This document shows, piece after piece, positions 42,469 through 51,171 of a stretch of DNA of 64,000 nucleotides. Origin of the DNA: Bacillus sp. FJAT-29790 (lineage in GTDB: Bacteria; Bacillota; Bacilli; Bacillales; Cytobacillaceae). The stretch is from the NCBI RefSeq assembly GCF_019039215.1, contig NZ_JAHNZZ010000001.1, positions 2,662,187 to 2,726,186 of the forward strand, in the 5' to 3' direction. Made by a program: the position numbers and the translations under genes. Numbering within the stretch: position 1 is the first letter of the stretch; each line of letters starts with the position of its first letter. A model generated the notes under the pieces. That model had not been told where the DNA came from. It saw only the letters and a list, made by a program, of their open reading frames with translations, and did no database searches.

Positions 42469-42789
42469 TTATTCATTTTCGAGGATCCCCATACTTTCAA
42501 TATGGCTTTTTGCCTCGGCATCCCCAAGCTGATAAATCATTCCATACACTTTTTTTAATGTGTTATCATATACATCATTTGATTTGTCATTGTGATATTC
42601 TATAAATGGGATATGCGCTCGAACGAAGTTTTGCCAACCTGTTGAATAATTCTGATTGAAATACTCACGCAAAGCAGAGATCTCCTCATTTGTCGCTTTT
42701 ATTCTAAATTCCCACGGGGAATCTGTGGAACTTTGTGAAATTTCGCCGTTTGCAATCCCAATATAATACGTTTGTTTGTTTCCCGTCAT
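42469..42789 (-). CDS. Conserved hypothetical protein
   Basis: A 106-residue soluble protein I do not recognise by function. ATG start after AAGGGGCTGACAGG. It has a mixed alpha/beta composition (YYIGIANGEISQSSTDSPW; ATNEEISALREYFNQNY; VYGMIYQLGDAEAKSHIESM) with no membrane segment or metal motif. It ends about 65 bp from a family-2 repeat. Confidence 0.65.
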   Translation of the reverse strand: MTGNKQTYYIGIANGEISQSSTDSPWEFRIKATNEEISALREYFNQNYSTGWQNFVRAHIPFIEYHNDKSNDVYDNTLKKVYGMIYQLGDAEAKSHIESMGILENE

Positions 42790-43061
42790 CCTGTCAGCCC
42801 CTTTTTTGCCTTGCTTTAGGTTTCATCAACCTTGGGATCATTAACTAATCCCGCAAGAATAATAAAGATCAAACATATCGTCGCCGAAAGCTAAGCGCTT
42901 TTCTTTAATACTTATCGTTTCCCATATTTACAATAAAATTATGCGAAATTGCAATCAATATTAGGAAAGATACATATAATATCTTTAATTAGAAGGAATC
43001 AACAAGCATCATATAGAAAAAATATTGTAAGCGGATTCAATTACATTTTGGAGGTGATAAG

Positions 43062-43319
43062 ATGAAGATCATTGATGAGCTATACGAACTATATCGAAAT
43101 AAGCTTACCGGGGATGAAGAAGATATTGATATGCTGGCATTTGCCTTTTTAGAGGAAATGGGCCGGGAGGATTTATTAAGCATCATCCAAGATTTAGATA
43201 ACCAAGAACTTTATGATTTAATGGGGCTTTATTTAATCGAGAGCTTAAAAGGAAAATTTGCTAATGAAGACTTCAGGCAGCAGCGTAACTCCATTATTCA
43301 TCAGCGAAATATTCATTAA
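43062..43319 (+). CDS. Small acidic cytosolic protein (DUF6154-like)
   Basis: An 85-residue acidic, helical protein (ELYELYRNKLTGDEEDIDML; DNQELYDLMGLYLIESLKGK). Start ATG 43062 after GGAGGTGATAAG. Resembles the small 'cytosolic protein' family found in this position in Bacillus genomes. Function unknown. Single gene with its own terminator. Confidence 0.7.
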   Translation: MKIIDELYELYRNKLTGDEEDIDMLAFAFLEEMGREDLLSIIQDLDNQELYDLMGLYLIESLKGKFANEDFRQQRNSIIHQRNIH

Positions 43320-43349
43320 AATACATATCGACGGGCAAATCAACCCTTT

Positions 43350-43405
43350 TAAAAAAGATGGCTCATAGCAGGTAAATCTGCGGTGTGTTGAGCCATCTTT
43401 TTTGT
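43350..43405 (+). terminator. Terminator after the small cytosolic protein gene
   Basis: AAAAAGATGGCTCA and TGAGCCATCTTTTTT, a 14-bp stem with a long loop, T-run at the end. Confidence 0.8.
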
Positions 43406-43407
43406 TA

Positions 43408-43627
43408 AGGCTGTTTTCGTATACTTTGTTGCTATTTAACCAAGATGTGGTCTAGTTGATTTCCGCTCCAGGAGCTCGCTTTCCGCGGGGCGGGCGGTGA
43501 GCCTCCTCGGCGCTCTGCGCCTGTGGGGTCTCACCTGTCCCGCTTCTCCCGCAGGAGTCTCGCACCTTCCGCTTCAATCAACTATATACAAAACCTATTA
43601 AAAACAACAATCATTTAGAAAACAGCA
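43408..43627. repeat. Family-1 inverted-end repeat, full copy
   Basis: A 220-bp copy: AGGCTGTTTTCGTATACTTT at the left and AAAACAACAATCATTTAGAA then AACAGC at the right. The core holds GAGCTCGCTTTCCGCGGGGC, GGTGAGCCTCCTCGGCGC and GCGCCTGTGGGGTCTCACC, the hairpin arms. Nearly the same as the copy at 24838, and the best reference copy for the family in this window. Confidence 0.88.
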
Positions 43628-43743
43628 TTTGTTAATTATTCTTTTTTACTTAGTTATTCAATCTCAAGATTGTGAGAAATTAGAAAACCCCTCATTCCGA
43701 GCCATTTTCATGGTAAACTAAGATAGAAAAAGGAGGATTATGC

Positions 43744-43911
43744 ATGTTTGCCATTTTAGTATCGTTCATCATTATTACTATTGTTATCATTTTGTTTGTA
43801 CTATCAACTTCTAAAGGTTATTCATACAAACATACGGTTGATCCTATAGATGAAAACCTTCATACGAATCACAACCAAAACGAACCGGAAAAAGATGCTG
43901 TGGAAAAATAG
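43744..43911 (+). CDS. ytzI: Small membrane protein YtzI
   Basis: A 55-residue protein: one N-terminal membrane helix (about 2-20, FAILVSFIIITIVIILFVL), then the family segment KGYSYKHTVDPIDE and a hydrophilic tail. ATG 43744 follows AAAGGAGGATTATGC. The YtzI position next to luxS is as in B. subtilis. Function unknown. Confidence 0.8.
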   Translation: MFAILVSFIIITIVIILFVLSTSKGYSYKHTVDPIDENLHTNHNQNEPEKDAVEK

Positions 43912-43944
43912 TAAAGAATTTAGCCCAGATTTTATAAGAAGGAT

Positions 43945-43990
43945 AAAAAAAAGCCATCCAATCGTATTAAAATGGATGGCTTTTTTCGTT
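43945..43990. terminator. Bidirectional terminator between ytzI and luxS
   Basis: AAAAAAAGCCATCC and GGATGGCTTTTTT arms with T-runs on both strands, between convergent genes. Confidence 0.85.
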
Positions 43991-43996
43991 TAGTCT

Positions 43997-44470
43997 TTAT
44001 GCAAATACTTGCTTTAACTCTTCCTTTGTTTGTTCGAGCCAAAAACGCATTAAACGTTTAGCGCCTTCAAGATCATGGAGCTTTGCCTGGCCACATTGCT
44101 TTTCATTGGCGGCAGGAATTTCGGTAATTTCAACTGCAGCCTTCATCGTATCTTCAAGCAAATCAATGATTTCTTCTACCGTTGGCTCACCGCTTACAAC
44201 TAAATAATAGCCGGTCTGGCAGCCCATTGGCGAAATATCAATTATATCAAAGTGATCAAATTTTTCCGAATGAGCACGAATATTAAAAGCGAGGAGATGT
44301 TCTAACGTATGAATGGCATCCGGCTTCATGGCCTGTTTATTGGGCTGACAAAAACGAATGTCGAATTTATTTACAACACCATCTGTACCCACATTATGAA
44401 CTCCACAGTGTCTTACATATGGCGCTTTTACCGCGTTATGATCTAATTCAAAGCTTTCTACTGAAGGCAT
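43997..44470 (-). CDS. luxS: S-ribosylhomocysteine lyase (AI-2 synthase)
   Basis: A 157-residue LuxS. The metal ligands are His54 and His58 in the HTLEH motif and Cys126 (KQCGQ), with Glu57 and Cys84 (MGCQTGY) as the catalytic residues. It converts S-ribosylhomocysteine to homocysteine and DPD, the precursor of AI-2, in the activated methyl cycle that metK in this window feeds. Full length. Confidence 0.97.
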   Translation of the reverse strand: MPSVESFELDHNAVKAPYVRHCGVHNVGTDGVVNKFDIRFCQPNKQAMKPDAIHTLEHLLAFNIRAHSEKFDHFDIIDISPMGCQTGYYLVVSGEPTVEEIIDLLEDTMKAAVEITEIPAANEKQCGQAKLHDLEGAKRLMRFWLEQTKEELKQVFA

Positions 44471-44634
44471 ATTCTATCACTCCTTTAATCATCTTCTTCT
44501 ATTGTAACTTAAATTCCGAGTAATTTCATCAACTTTATTAGAAAAACATAATTAACGAATGTTCTTTTTCGACTAATAAAAGATTATATGCTATCTTTTT
44601 AGAATAGAGCGCTTCAGAAGAAAGGATTGAAATA

Positions 44635-44898
44635 ATGAACATACTGAAAAAAATTATGATTGGGTTCATTCGCTTTTATCAAATTGTTATTTCGCCTCTT
44701 AAACCGCCAACATGCCGATTTTATCCAACATGTTCTCATTATGGGCTGGAATCCGTCAAACGGTTCGGACCATTAAAAGGAGGATGGCTTGCTTTAAGGC
44801 GCATTATGAAATGCCACCCCTTTCATCCAGGAGGTTTGGATCCTGTGCCCGAGAATTGGCCTAAAAGAAAAATAGTTAAGCCTGATAACCATCTATAA
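44635..44898 (+). CDS. yidD: Membrane protein insertion efficiency factor YidD
   Basis: An 87-residue YidD with the amphipathic N-terminal helix ([17 protein letters not shown]) and the cysteine motifs [10 protein letters not shown] and [14 protein letters not shown]. It assists YidC/OxaA-dependent membrane insertion. The last 23 bp overlap the convergent carbonic anhydrase gene. Confidence 0.93.
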   Translation: MNILKKIMIGFIRFYQIVISPLKPPTCRFYPTCSHYGLESVKRFGPLKGGWLALRRIMKCHPFHPGGLDPVPENWPKRKIVKPDNHL

Positions 44899-45439
44899 CT
44901 AAATCTAATTTTCCGGTACTTGGGTGAATGACTAATCCATGCACAGGAACATCCTTAGGCATTAATGGATGCTTTCTTACCATATGGACACTGTGTTCAA
45001 CGCTTTCCTTCACATTTTCAAATCCTTTTAGCCAATCATTAAGCTCAATTCCAGAGTAGGTTACTGTATCAAGAGCTTCATCTGATATTCCCCGCTGTCT
45101 CATTTTTTCCAAAATGCCATCCGGCTTCATCCCGCTCATCCCGCAATCATGGTGGCCGATGATTAAGACTTCTTCAGCTTGAAGTTGGTAAACAGCAACA
45201 AGCAAACTTCTCATGATACTTCCAAATGGATGTGTCACTAATGCTCCTGCATTTTTGACAATCTTTACGTCCCCATTTCTCACATTTAATGCTCTTGGTA
45301 GCAGTTCAACCAAACGGGTATCCATGCATGTAAGCAAGACCATGCGTTTATTAGGAAATTTTGTTGTCGCATATTTCTCATATTTTTTTTCAGAAACGAA
45401 TTCGTGATTGTAATCTAATATTTCCTCTAACAATTTCAT
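44876..45439 (-). CDS. ytiB: Beta-carbonic anhydrase YtiB
   Basis: A 187-residue beta-carbonic anhydrase. Zinc site: Cys38 and Asp40 in LTCMDTRL, and His96/Cys99 in GHHDCGMSG. Interconverts CO2 and bicarbonate. ATG 45439 has AAGGAG 8 nt upstream; a TTG one codon earlier is the alternative. Convergent to yidD with a 23-bp overlap, so the mRNA 3' ends overlap. Confidence 0.92.
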   Translation of the reverse strand: MKLLEEILDYNHEFVSEKKYEKYATTKFPNKRMVLLTCMDTRLVELLPRALNVRNGDVKIVKNAGALVTHPFGSIMRSLLVAVYQLQAEEVLIIGHHDCGMSGMKPDGILEKMRQRGISDEALDTVTYSGIELNDWLKGFENVKESVEHSVHMVRKHPLMPKDVPVHGLVIHPSTGKLDLVIDGYQA

Positions 45440-45645
45440 CAAATCTACTCCTTTTCCTTTTTATAAAATTAATATAAGAATACATAACTTTAGGAAAACA
45501 GACAAATTTAAACCTTTTTCATTAACCTAAAGAGTTCCATCCCTCCCTTCAAATGGAACGAATCATCTAGAACGATATTTCATAACCTAAAAAGGGTGAA
45601 AACACCCTGAATTTTATCGAATTACACGAAGGAGTGAAGCCAAAA

Positions 45646-45798
45646 ATGGCAAAGGACGTTTTATGTGAAGTTAATAACTGTACTTTTTGGAAAAATGGAA
45701 ATAAGTGTTCAGCTGACCAAATTTATGTCGTTAGCCACAAAGGAAACACTGCTGAAAATAGCAAGGAAACCGATTGTCAAACGTTTGAAGCTCACTAA
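45646..45798 (+). CDS. DUF1540 cysteine-rich small protein
   Basis: A 50-residue protein, too short for routine prediction. ATG 45646 follows GAAGGAGTGAAGCCAAAA. DUF1540 pattern: four cysteines at VLCEVNNCTFW, NKCSADQI and TDCQTF (7, 12, 21, 45), probably binding a metal. Followed by a terminator. Function unknown, common in Bacilli and Clostridia. Confidence 0.85.
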   Translation: MAKDVLCEVNNCTFWKNGNKCSADQIYVVSHKGNTAENSKETDCQTFEAH

Positions 45799-45816
45799 TT
45801 TTGAGTGACAAAATAA

Positions 45817-45852
45817 GGGCTCTGTCATAATATTGACAGGGCACCCTTTTAT
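45817..45852 (+). terminator. Terminator after the DUF1540 gene
   Basis: GGGCTCTGTCA-TAATAT-TGACAGGGCaCCC with one bulged A, then TTTTAT. Confidence 0.75.
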
Positions 45853-45946
45853 AAGTACTTAATATTACTACTTTCTCTCTCCCACTACGATTTCGGGGAC
45901 GTATGTACTTAGTTCATAAACGATATTTCAAAAATCTAACTTAGCG

Positions 45947-47440
45947 TTAACTCTTACCATTTTCAATATATTGTCGAAGTTTTCTCCTTAATATCTTTTT
46001 TGATGCATTTCTCGGAATCTCGTCGATCAACATGATTTTCCTAGGCACCTTATACTTCGCCAGTTTTTGCTGACAATATTGAATAATATTATCCTCATTT
46101 ACTCCATTTTCAGTATGAGCAACAACGAAAGCAACTGGAACTTCTCCCCATTTTTCATCCTTGATACCTATAACACCGGCATCCGCAATGTCTTGATGAG
46201 CGACAAGCACCCCCTCAATTTCAGCAGGATATACATTTTCTCCTCCTGAAATGATCAAGTCCGAACGACGGTCTAGTACATATAAAAAGCCATCTTCATC
46301 AATAAATCCGATATCTCCTGTTGAAAGCCAACCATTGATTAGTTTTTCGGACGTCTCTTTTTCACGGTTTAGGTAACCGATTGTGACATTCGGGCCTTTA
46401 ACAACGATTTCCCCCTCCTCTTTTGCCTTTACTTCCACACCGTTTTGGCCAACAATTTTTAGTTGTGAGGGAAATAGAGCCTTTCCAGCAGAACCTAGTT
46501 TACTAAAGCTATACTCGGGTGAGAGGGTTACAATTTGAGATGAGGTTTCGGTCATTCCATATGTTTGATAGATCGGAATTTGTTTCGACTTGCATTTTTC
46601 AAGCAAAGTTTTCGATGCAGGGCCACCCCCTAAAAGCATACAGCGAAATTCGCTTGGAAGCCCGCTATCATCTAAAGTCTCTTCTATTCGCGTTAGCATT
46701 GTACTGACAACAGACATAATTGTCACTTTTTCATTACGAATGGTTTCAACCGCCTTCATTTCATTAAAGGAATCTAGTATCACCATCTTCATTCCGTAAA
46801 TGACACTACGCATCAGAATCGAATAGCCGCTAATATGAAATAATGGCACCGCGCACAGCCAGCAATCTCTCTCAGTCAGCCCTAGATTAAGGGCGGAACC
46901 AATCGCACTCCACCAATGATTGCCGTATGTTTGGAGAACCCCTTTTGGATGGCCCGTTGTCCCCGATGTATACATGACTGTACACACCTCATCAAGGCTT
47001 ATTTCATCAACGATTGGTAGTTCAAAAAAGGGAGAATCAAATAAAGCTTCTTTTTCTACGGCAACAAGATCAGGGATGGCATCTTTTAACTCCACACTGA
47101 TTAATGAAAAATCATTCTCTGTTATTAAAAATTTCGCTTTCGAATCATTCATTTGCCAGATCAGCTCTTCGGCCGTTAAACGATTATTTAAAATGACAGC
47201 TCTGACACCCAGCAGTTGCAAGGCAAGAAAAATAAACGCCGAATCCGCATGATTCTTAAGCAATACCCCTGTGTACTGTCCCTTTGCCAAACCGTAGCCC
47301 GATAATTGCCCGGCAATCCGGAAGGCCCTTTCATTAACTTCAGAAAAAGTATAGGTAGTCTCCTCAAAATGGATCGCAGGTCTGTCTGGAGTCAAAAATG
47401 CTCTCTTTTTGATAAAATTCGGCATAAATTGATCAGCCAT
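45947..47440 (-). CDS. menE: o-Succinylbenzoate-CoA ligase
   Basis: A 497-residue ANL-superfamily enzyme joining CoA to o-succinylbenzoate in menaquinone synthesis. AMP-binding motif MYTSGTTGHPKGV (about 168-180), then YQTYGMTETSS (A5) and LSTGDIGFIDEDGFLYVLDR (A7), with the catalytic lysine in PRNASKKILRRKL. Start ATG 47440 after AGAGGTGAGAAA; a 12-codon extension has no site. Last of the leftward men genes, 227 bp after menB and behind a terminator, so it may be transcribed separately. Confidence 0.93.
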   Translation of the reverse strand: MADQFMPNFIKKRAFLTPDRPAIHFEETTYTFSEVNERAFRIAGQLSGYGLAKGQYTGVLLKNHADSAFIFLALQLLGVRAVILNNRLTAEELIWQMNDSKAKFLITENDFSLISVELKDAIPDLVAVEKEALFDSPFFELPIVDEISLDEVCTVMYTSGTTGHPKGVLQTYGNHWWSAIGSALNLGLTERDCWLCAVPLFHISGYSILMRSVIYGMKMVILDSFNEMKAVETIRNEKVTIMSVVSTMLTRIEETLDDSGLPSEFRCMLLGGGPASKTLLEKCKSKQIPIYQTYGMTETSSQIVTLSPEYSFSKLGSAGKALFPSQLKIVGQNGVEVKAKEEGEIVVKGPNVTIGYLNREKETSEKLINGWLSTGDIGFIDEDGFLYVLDRRSDLIISGGENVYPAEIEGVLVAHQDIADAGVIGIKDEKWGEVPVAFVVAHTENGVNEDNIIQYCQQKLAKYKVPRKIMLIDEIPRNASKKILRRKLRQYIENGKS

Positions 47441-47496
47441 TTTCTCACCTCTTTTATTTAGAAACCTGTTTCTCAAATGATCGAATATTTTTTTGG

Positions 47497-47584
47497 TTTA
47501 TATGACAATTTCAACCTTTTATCAGCCAGTTTTTCAATTTATCGGCCAATTTCAACCTTTTATCTGCCAAAGGCCAATTTCCTT
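47497..47584. repeat. Reverse-oriented GGCCGATA array
   Basis: ATCAGCC at 47521, ATCGGCC at 47541 and ATCTGCC at 47562 are about 20-21 bp apart with TTTCAACCTTTT-like spacers in between, and a diverged unit near 47502. The same words in the reverse direction occur at 19911 and 37593. It sits between menE and menB. Confidence 0.7.
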
Positions 47585-47591
47585 TATTAAG

Positions 47592-47627
47592 ATAAAAACA
47601 GCCTGATGGAGATGTCCATCAAGCTGA
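47592..47627 (-). terminator. menB terminator
   Basis: On the minus strand CAGCTTGATGGA and TCCATCAGGCTG form a stem followed by TTTTTATC. Confidence 0.75.
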
Positions 47628-47667
47628 ATAGATTAATAATACATAAAAAAACTGTTTTTACTCTAAA

Positions 47668-48489
47668 TCAAGGGAAACGAGGGAATTGACCAAAATCAGG
47701 CTTGCGTTTCTCTTTAAAGGAATCGCGTCCTTCCTTTGCTTCGTCCGTTGTATAGTATAGTAATGTCGCATCACCTGCGAATTGCTGTATACCTGCAAGA
47801 CCGTCTGTATCTGCATTAAATGCAGCTTTTAAGAAGCGAAGAGCTGTTGGGCTCTTTTCTAGAATTTCTTCACACCATTGAATCGTTTCCTCTTCCACTT
47901 TTTCCAGCGGAACAACTGTATTGACAAGACCCATATCCAATGCTTCCTGGGCATTATACTGACGGCATAGGAACCAAATTTCACGGGCTTTTTTATGACC
48001 GACAATTCTCGCTAAATAGCCAGAGCCATAGCCAGCATCAAAGCTGCCTACTTTCGGGCCAGTTTGACCAAATACCGCATTATCGGCAGCAATCGTCAAA
48101 TCACAAACGATATGAAGGACATGACCTCCCCCAATCGCATATCCTTTGACCATTGCAATAACCGGCTTCGGAATGACACGGATTAAGCGCTGCAAATCTA
48201 ATACGTTCAAACGTGGAATTTGATCTTCCCCAACATATCCGCCATGACCGCGGACGGACTGATCTCCACCTGAGCAAAATGCTTTATCTCCAGCGCCTGT
48301 TAAAACAATTACCCCAACATTCGCATCATCTCTTGCATATGCAAAAGCATCAATTAATTCAGAAACTGTTCTCGGGGTAAATGCATTATGCTTTTCTGGG
48401 CGATTAATTGTAATTTTTGCAATTCCGTTGTATGTTTCATAAATAATTTCTTCGTACTTGCGTCCTGCAATCCATTCTACTGCTGACAT
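47668..48489 (-). CDS. menB: 1,4-Dihydroxy-2-naphthoyl-CoA synthase
   Basis: A 273-residue crotonase-fold enzyme that cyclises o-succinylbenzoyl-CoA to DHNA-CoA. Oxyanion loop [20 protein letters not shown] (about 87-106), [15 protein letters not shown], and the MenB signature [18 protein letters not shown], with the aspartate used in catalysis. ATG after AAGGAGGATTCCGT. Downstream of menH with an 85-bp gap. Confidence 0.96.
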   Translation of the reverse strand: MSAVEWIAGRKYEEIIYETYNGIAKITINRPEKHNAFTPRTVSELIDAFAYARDDANVGVIVLTGAGDKAFCSGGDQSVRGHGGYVGEDQIPRLNVLDLQRLIRVIPKPVIAMVKGYAIGGGHVLHIVCDLTIAADNAVFGQTGPKVGSFDAGYGSGYLARIVGHKKAREIWFLCRQYNAQEALDMGLVNTVVPLEKVEEETIQWCEEILEKSPTALRFLKAAFNADTDGLAGIQQFAGDATLLYYTTDEAKEGRDSFKEKRKPDFGQFPRFP

Positions 48490-48574
48490 ACGGAATCCTC
48501 CTTTATTTTATGTATTTGGTGATCGGTAAACCACCAATCGGTTTATGAGACAAAAAGGTCCGTTTGACTCATAT

Positions 48575-49420
48575 TTACTGCCTGATCTTAAAATTCTCTC
48601 CATCATCATTCGACAAGAATTCACTTACTATTGTACCAAATATTTCTGGATTCTCCACATGAATTGCATGCCCACAATCTGTGATTGAAACCCATTCACC
48701 TTTTTTCAGTTTTTCGATCATTTTATCCGCTATTCGACAAAATTTTTCATCCAGACTGCCTGTTATTAATAAAGTAGGGATGTTCAATTGATCAAGCTCT
48801 TCCCAAAATGATGGCTGAGAGCCTGTTCCCATTCCTTTTAGACTATTGATTAATCCTACTTGTGAATTATTTAAGCGCTGCATTCTAATTTTCTTGCGAA
48901 GATTTTCTGGAAGCCTTTTCTGGCTTTGAAAAAGAGGGATGTTCTCCCAATATTCAACAAAACCATTTACACCGTACTCCTGAATCCGCCATGCCAATTG
49001 TTCATCCTGTATCCGTCTTGCTTCTCTTTCTCTTTCCGTTTCAAGTCCGGGAGAAGAACTTTCGAGAATTAGCTTTCTTACCATTTTCGGAAATTTTAAC
49101 GCAAAGGTAATGGCTAATCTTCCGCCCATAGAATAGCCAAGGAGATCCGTTTGTTCAATTCCCATTTCTTTCAATAGCTTATGTAAATCGCTAGCCATAG
49201 ATTCAATATCATATCTTGATTCATCTAAAGGAGAGTCTGTTTTCCCGTGACCGATAATATCAACCGTAATCGTATTCGAATGACGTTTCCATTGCGGTTC
49301 AAATTCCCTCCATGCAGCACTGTCACCGGTAAAACCATGGAGCAGCAACAATGGGGAATCAAGTGATTGAGAGCTCCATTTATCGACATGATAACGAATG
49401 CCGTCGATGTCAAAATTCAT
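48575..49420 (-). CDS. menH: SHCHC synthase MenH (YtxM)
   Basis: A 281-residue alpha/beta hydrolase-fold enzyme that removes pyruvate from SEPHCHC. The oxyanion and Ser motifs are LLHGFTGDSAAWREF and GYSMGGRLAITFAL, and the late histidine is in DCGHAIHVENPE. ATG 49420 overlaps the menD stop (ATGA); the frame extends into menD but without support. Confidence 0.93.
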   Translation of the reverse strand: MNFDIDGIRYHVDKWSSQSLDSPLLLLHGFTGDSAAWREFEPQWKRHSNTITVDIIGHGKTDSPLDESRYDIESMASDLHKLLKEMGIEQTDLLGYSMGGRLAITFALKFPKMVRKLILESSSPGLETEREREARRIQDEQLAWRIQEYGVNGFVEYWENIPLFQSQKRLPENLRKKIRMQRLNNSQVGLINSLKGMGTGSQPSFWEELDQLNIPTLLITGSLDEKFCRIADKMIEKLKKGEWVSITDCGHAIHVENPEIFGTIVSEFLSNDDGENFKIRQ

Positions 49421-51171
49421 CGATACTTCTCTTCCAACGTTCGACTTATTTCCCGGGAAACCGTCTGCCACAATTCACGATGCTCGGTTATATTCTGATT
49501 CCTATTTGTCGTTATTTCCATCACCTTTAAGCCAGGATTCTCCAAATTCCGCAAAAATACGGAGGTAAAATGGTCCCAATCTGAAATTAAGTCATACTGA
49601 CCGCCAAACATTTGAACTGCAGGTTGGAAATCTAAATCTAACGGCGTTCCAAAAAGCCTTTCAAAGTTTTTCGGGTGGCTCGCCTGTGGGAGAAAGGAAA
49701 AAATTCCTCCGCCATTATTATTAATTAAAATAATATTAATATTGATCCCATATAACTTAGCAGCAATTAACCCATTTAAATCATGGAAGAATGTTAAGTC
49801 ACCCAGCACTAAAAAAAGAGGCTGAGATTTTGTTCCCGCTCCTAAAGCGGTTGAAATGACGCCGTCAATTCCGTTTGCCCCCCGGTTCGCCATAATTCGA
49901 ATTGATTTCTCATTATAATGGAAAAATGTGTCTAAATCCCTTATCGGCATACTATTGCCAACAAACAATGTCGAACCTTCGGGAAGTCTTTCAGCCAGCT
50001 GGTGGAATAACTTCCCCTCACTTAAAACATTCAACTCATTCATTTTTGCTAAATGACGGCGAGTTAACTGATTGATTTCATCCCATTGTTCAAAATAGCG
50101 ATCATCATTTTCAACCTGGATAAACGGAATAACTGAATGACAGAACGTTGTTTCATGGCAATAAATCATTTCGGATGAACCCATTCCAGGGTCTCTCCAA
50201 CCGCCGCCACCGTCAATCACAAATTGGCGGACATCATGGTTCTCCTTCAGATAAACCGATAACGATTTGGATACAGGCATGCCTCCAAAACGGATAATAA
50301 GATCGGGCTTCAAATATTGCTTTGCATCTTCATTTTTCAAAAAAGTATCATATGTATCAATAATCCGACTGCCGCTATGCTTACCGCTTCTTAACTGGGA
50401 TAGCGGGTCGGCAAGGATCGGAAACTGCAGCTTCTCAGCTAGACTTGTTACTGCACTTAAAAATTCGTCCGTTTCAATTGGTCCGCAAACAATAATTCCT
50501 CGCTTATATGCGCCGATGCTCTCTCCTATTTCCTGATACACTTCATCTTTAAGCGCTAATTCGCCAAGCTGGATATTCACATATCCGCTTGAACGCTCAC
50601 TCAACACAAATAAATCATCCCTATCCAATTGAGGCACTAACGGTTCCCGGAATGGGAAATTTAAATGGACAGGGCCTGCCGGAGAACGCTGAGCTTCAGC
50701 AGCTGCCCGTGCACAAACCGTACGGGCATAACGAATCATTTCTTCGGACTTTTCAGGCGGGGCCATTTCAACAAACCACTTAACGTGATTGCCATATAAA
50801 TGAATTTGGTCTATCGCTTGCGGTGCGCCAACATCTCTTAATTCATGGGGCCGGTCTGCGGTTAAAACGATTAATGGAACCCTTGAGTAATTCGCTTCCA
50901 CAATAGCTGGGAAATAGTTTGCTGCAGCTGTACCTGATGTACAAAGAATAGCTGCTGGCTTTCTTGAGGCCTTCGCTATTCCTAACGCAAAAAAGGCAGC
51001 CGAACGCTCATCTACATGAATATGCACACGAAGTTCTGGATGCTCTGCCATTACCATTGCCATCGGGGTAGATCTTGATCCAGGACTAACAACAACATCC
51101 TCTACCCCGTTTTTCACTAATTCTGAAACAAATGCGGCGATATAAGAGGTTAAAGCCTCTTGATGATTCAT
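49417..51171 (-). CDS. menD: SEPHCHC synthase MenD
   Basis: A 584-residue ThDP-dependent enzyme that adds the succinyl semialdehyde from 2-oxoglutarate to isochorismate. Conserved features: VVSPGSRSTPMA (N-terminal), HVDERSAAFFALGIAKAS, and the ThDP/Mg region VLGDLTFFHDLNGL with NNNGGGIFSF. Overlaps menF by 4 bp and menH by 4 bp, so translation is coupled. Full length. Confidence 0.97.
   Translation of the reverse strand: MNHQEALTSYIAAFVSELVKNGVEDVVVSPGSRSTPMAMVMAEHPELRVHIHVDERSAAFFALGIAKASRKPAAILCTSGTAAANYFPAIVEANYSRVPLIVLTADRPHELRDVGAPQAIDQIHLYGNHVKWFVEMAPPEKSEEMIRYARTVCARAAAEAQRSPAGPVHLNFPFREPLVPQLDRDDLFVLSERSSGYVNIQLGELALKDEVYQEIGESIGAYKRGIIVCGPIETDEFLSAVTSLAEKLQFPILADPLSQLRSGKHSGSRIIDTYDTFLKNEDAKQYLKPDLIIRFGGMPVSKSLSVYLKENHDVRQFVIDGGGGWRDPGMGSSEMIYCHETTFCHSVIPFIQVENDDRYFEQWDEINQLTRRHLAKMNELNVLSEGKLFHQLAERLPEGSTLFVGNSMPIRDLDTFFHYNEKSIRIMANRGANGIDGVISTALGAGTKSQPLFLVLGDLTFFHDLNGLIAAKLYGININIILINNNGGGIFSFLPQASHPKNFERLFGTPLDLDFQPAVQMFGGQYDLISDWDHFTSVFLRNLENPGLKVMEITTNRNQNITEHRELWQTVSREISRTLEEKYR

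Noticed and set aside
42310..42605. Plus-strand reading frames across the family-2 repeat and the 42469 gene
   Set aside because: They overlap the repeat insert and the antisense of a gene with a proper ribosome binding site, and show no protein-like features.
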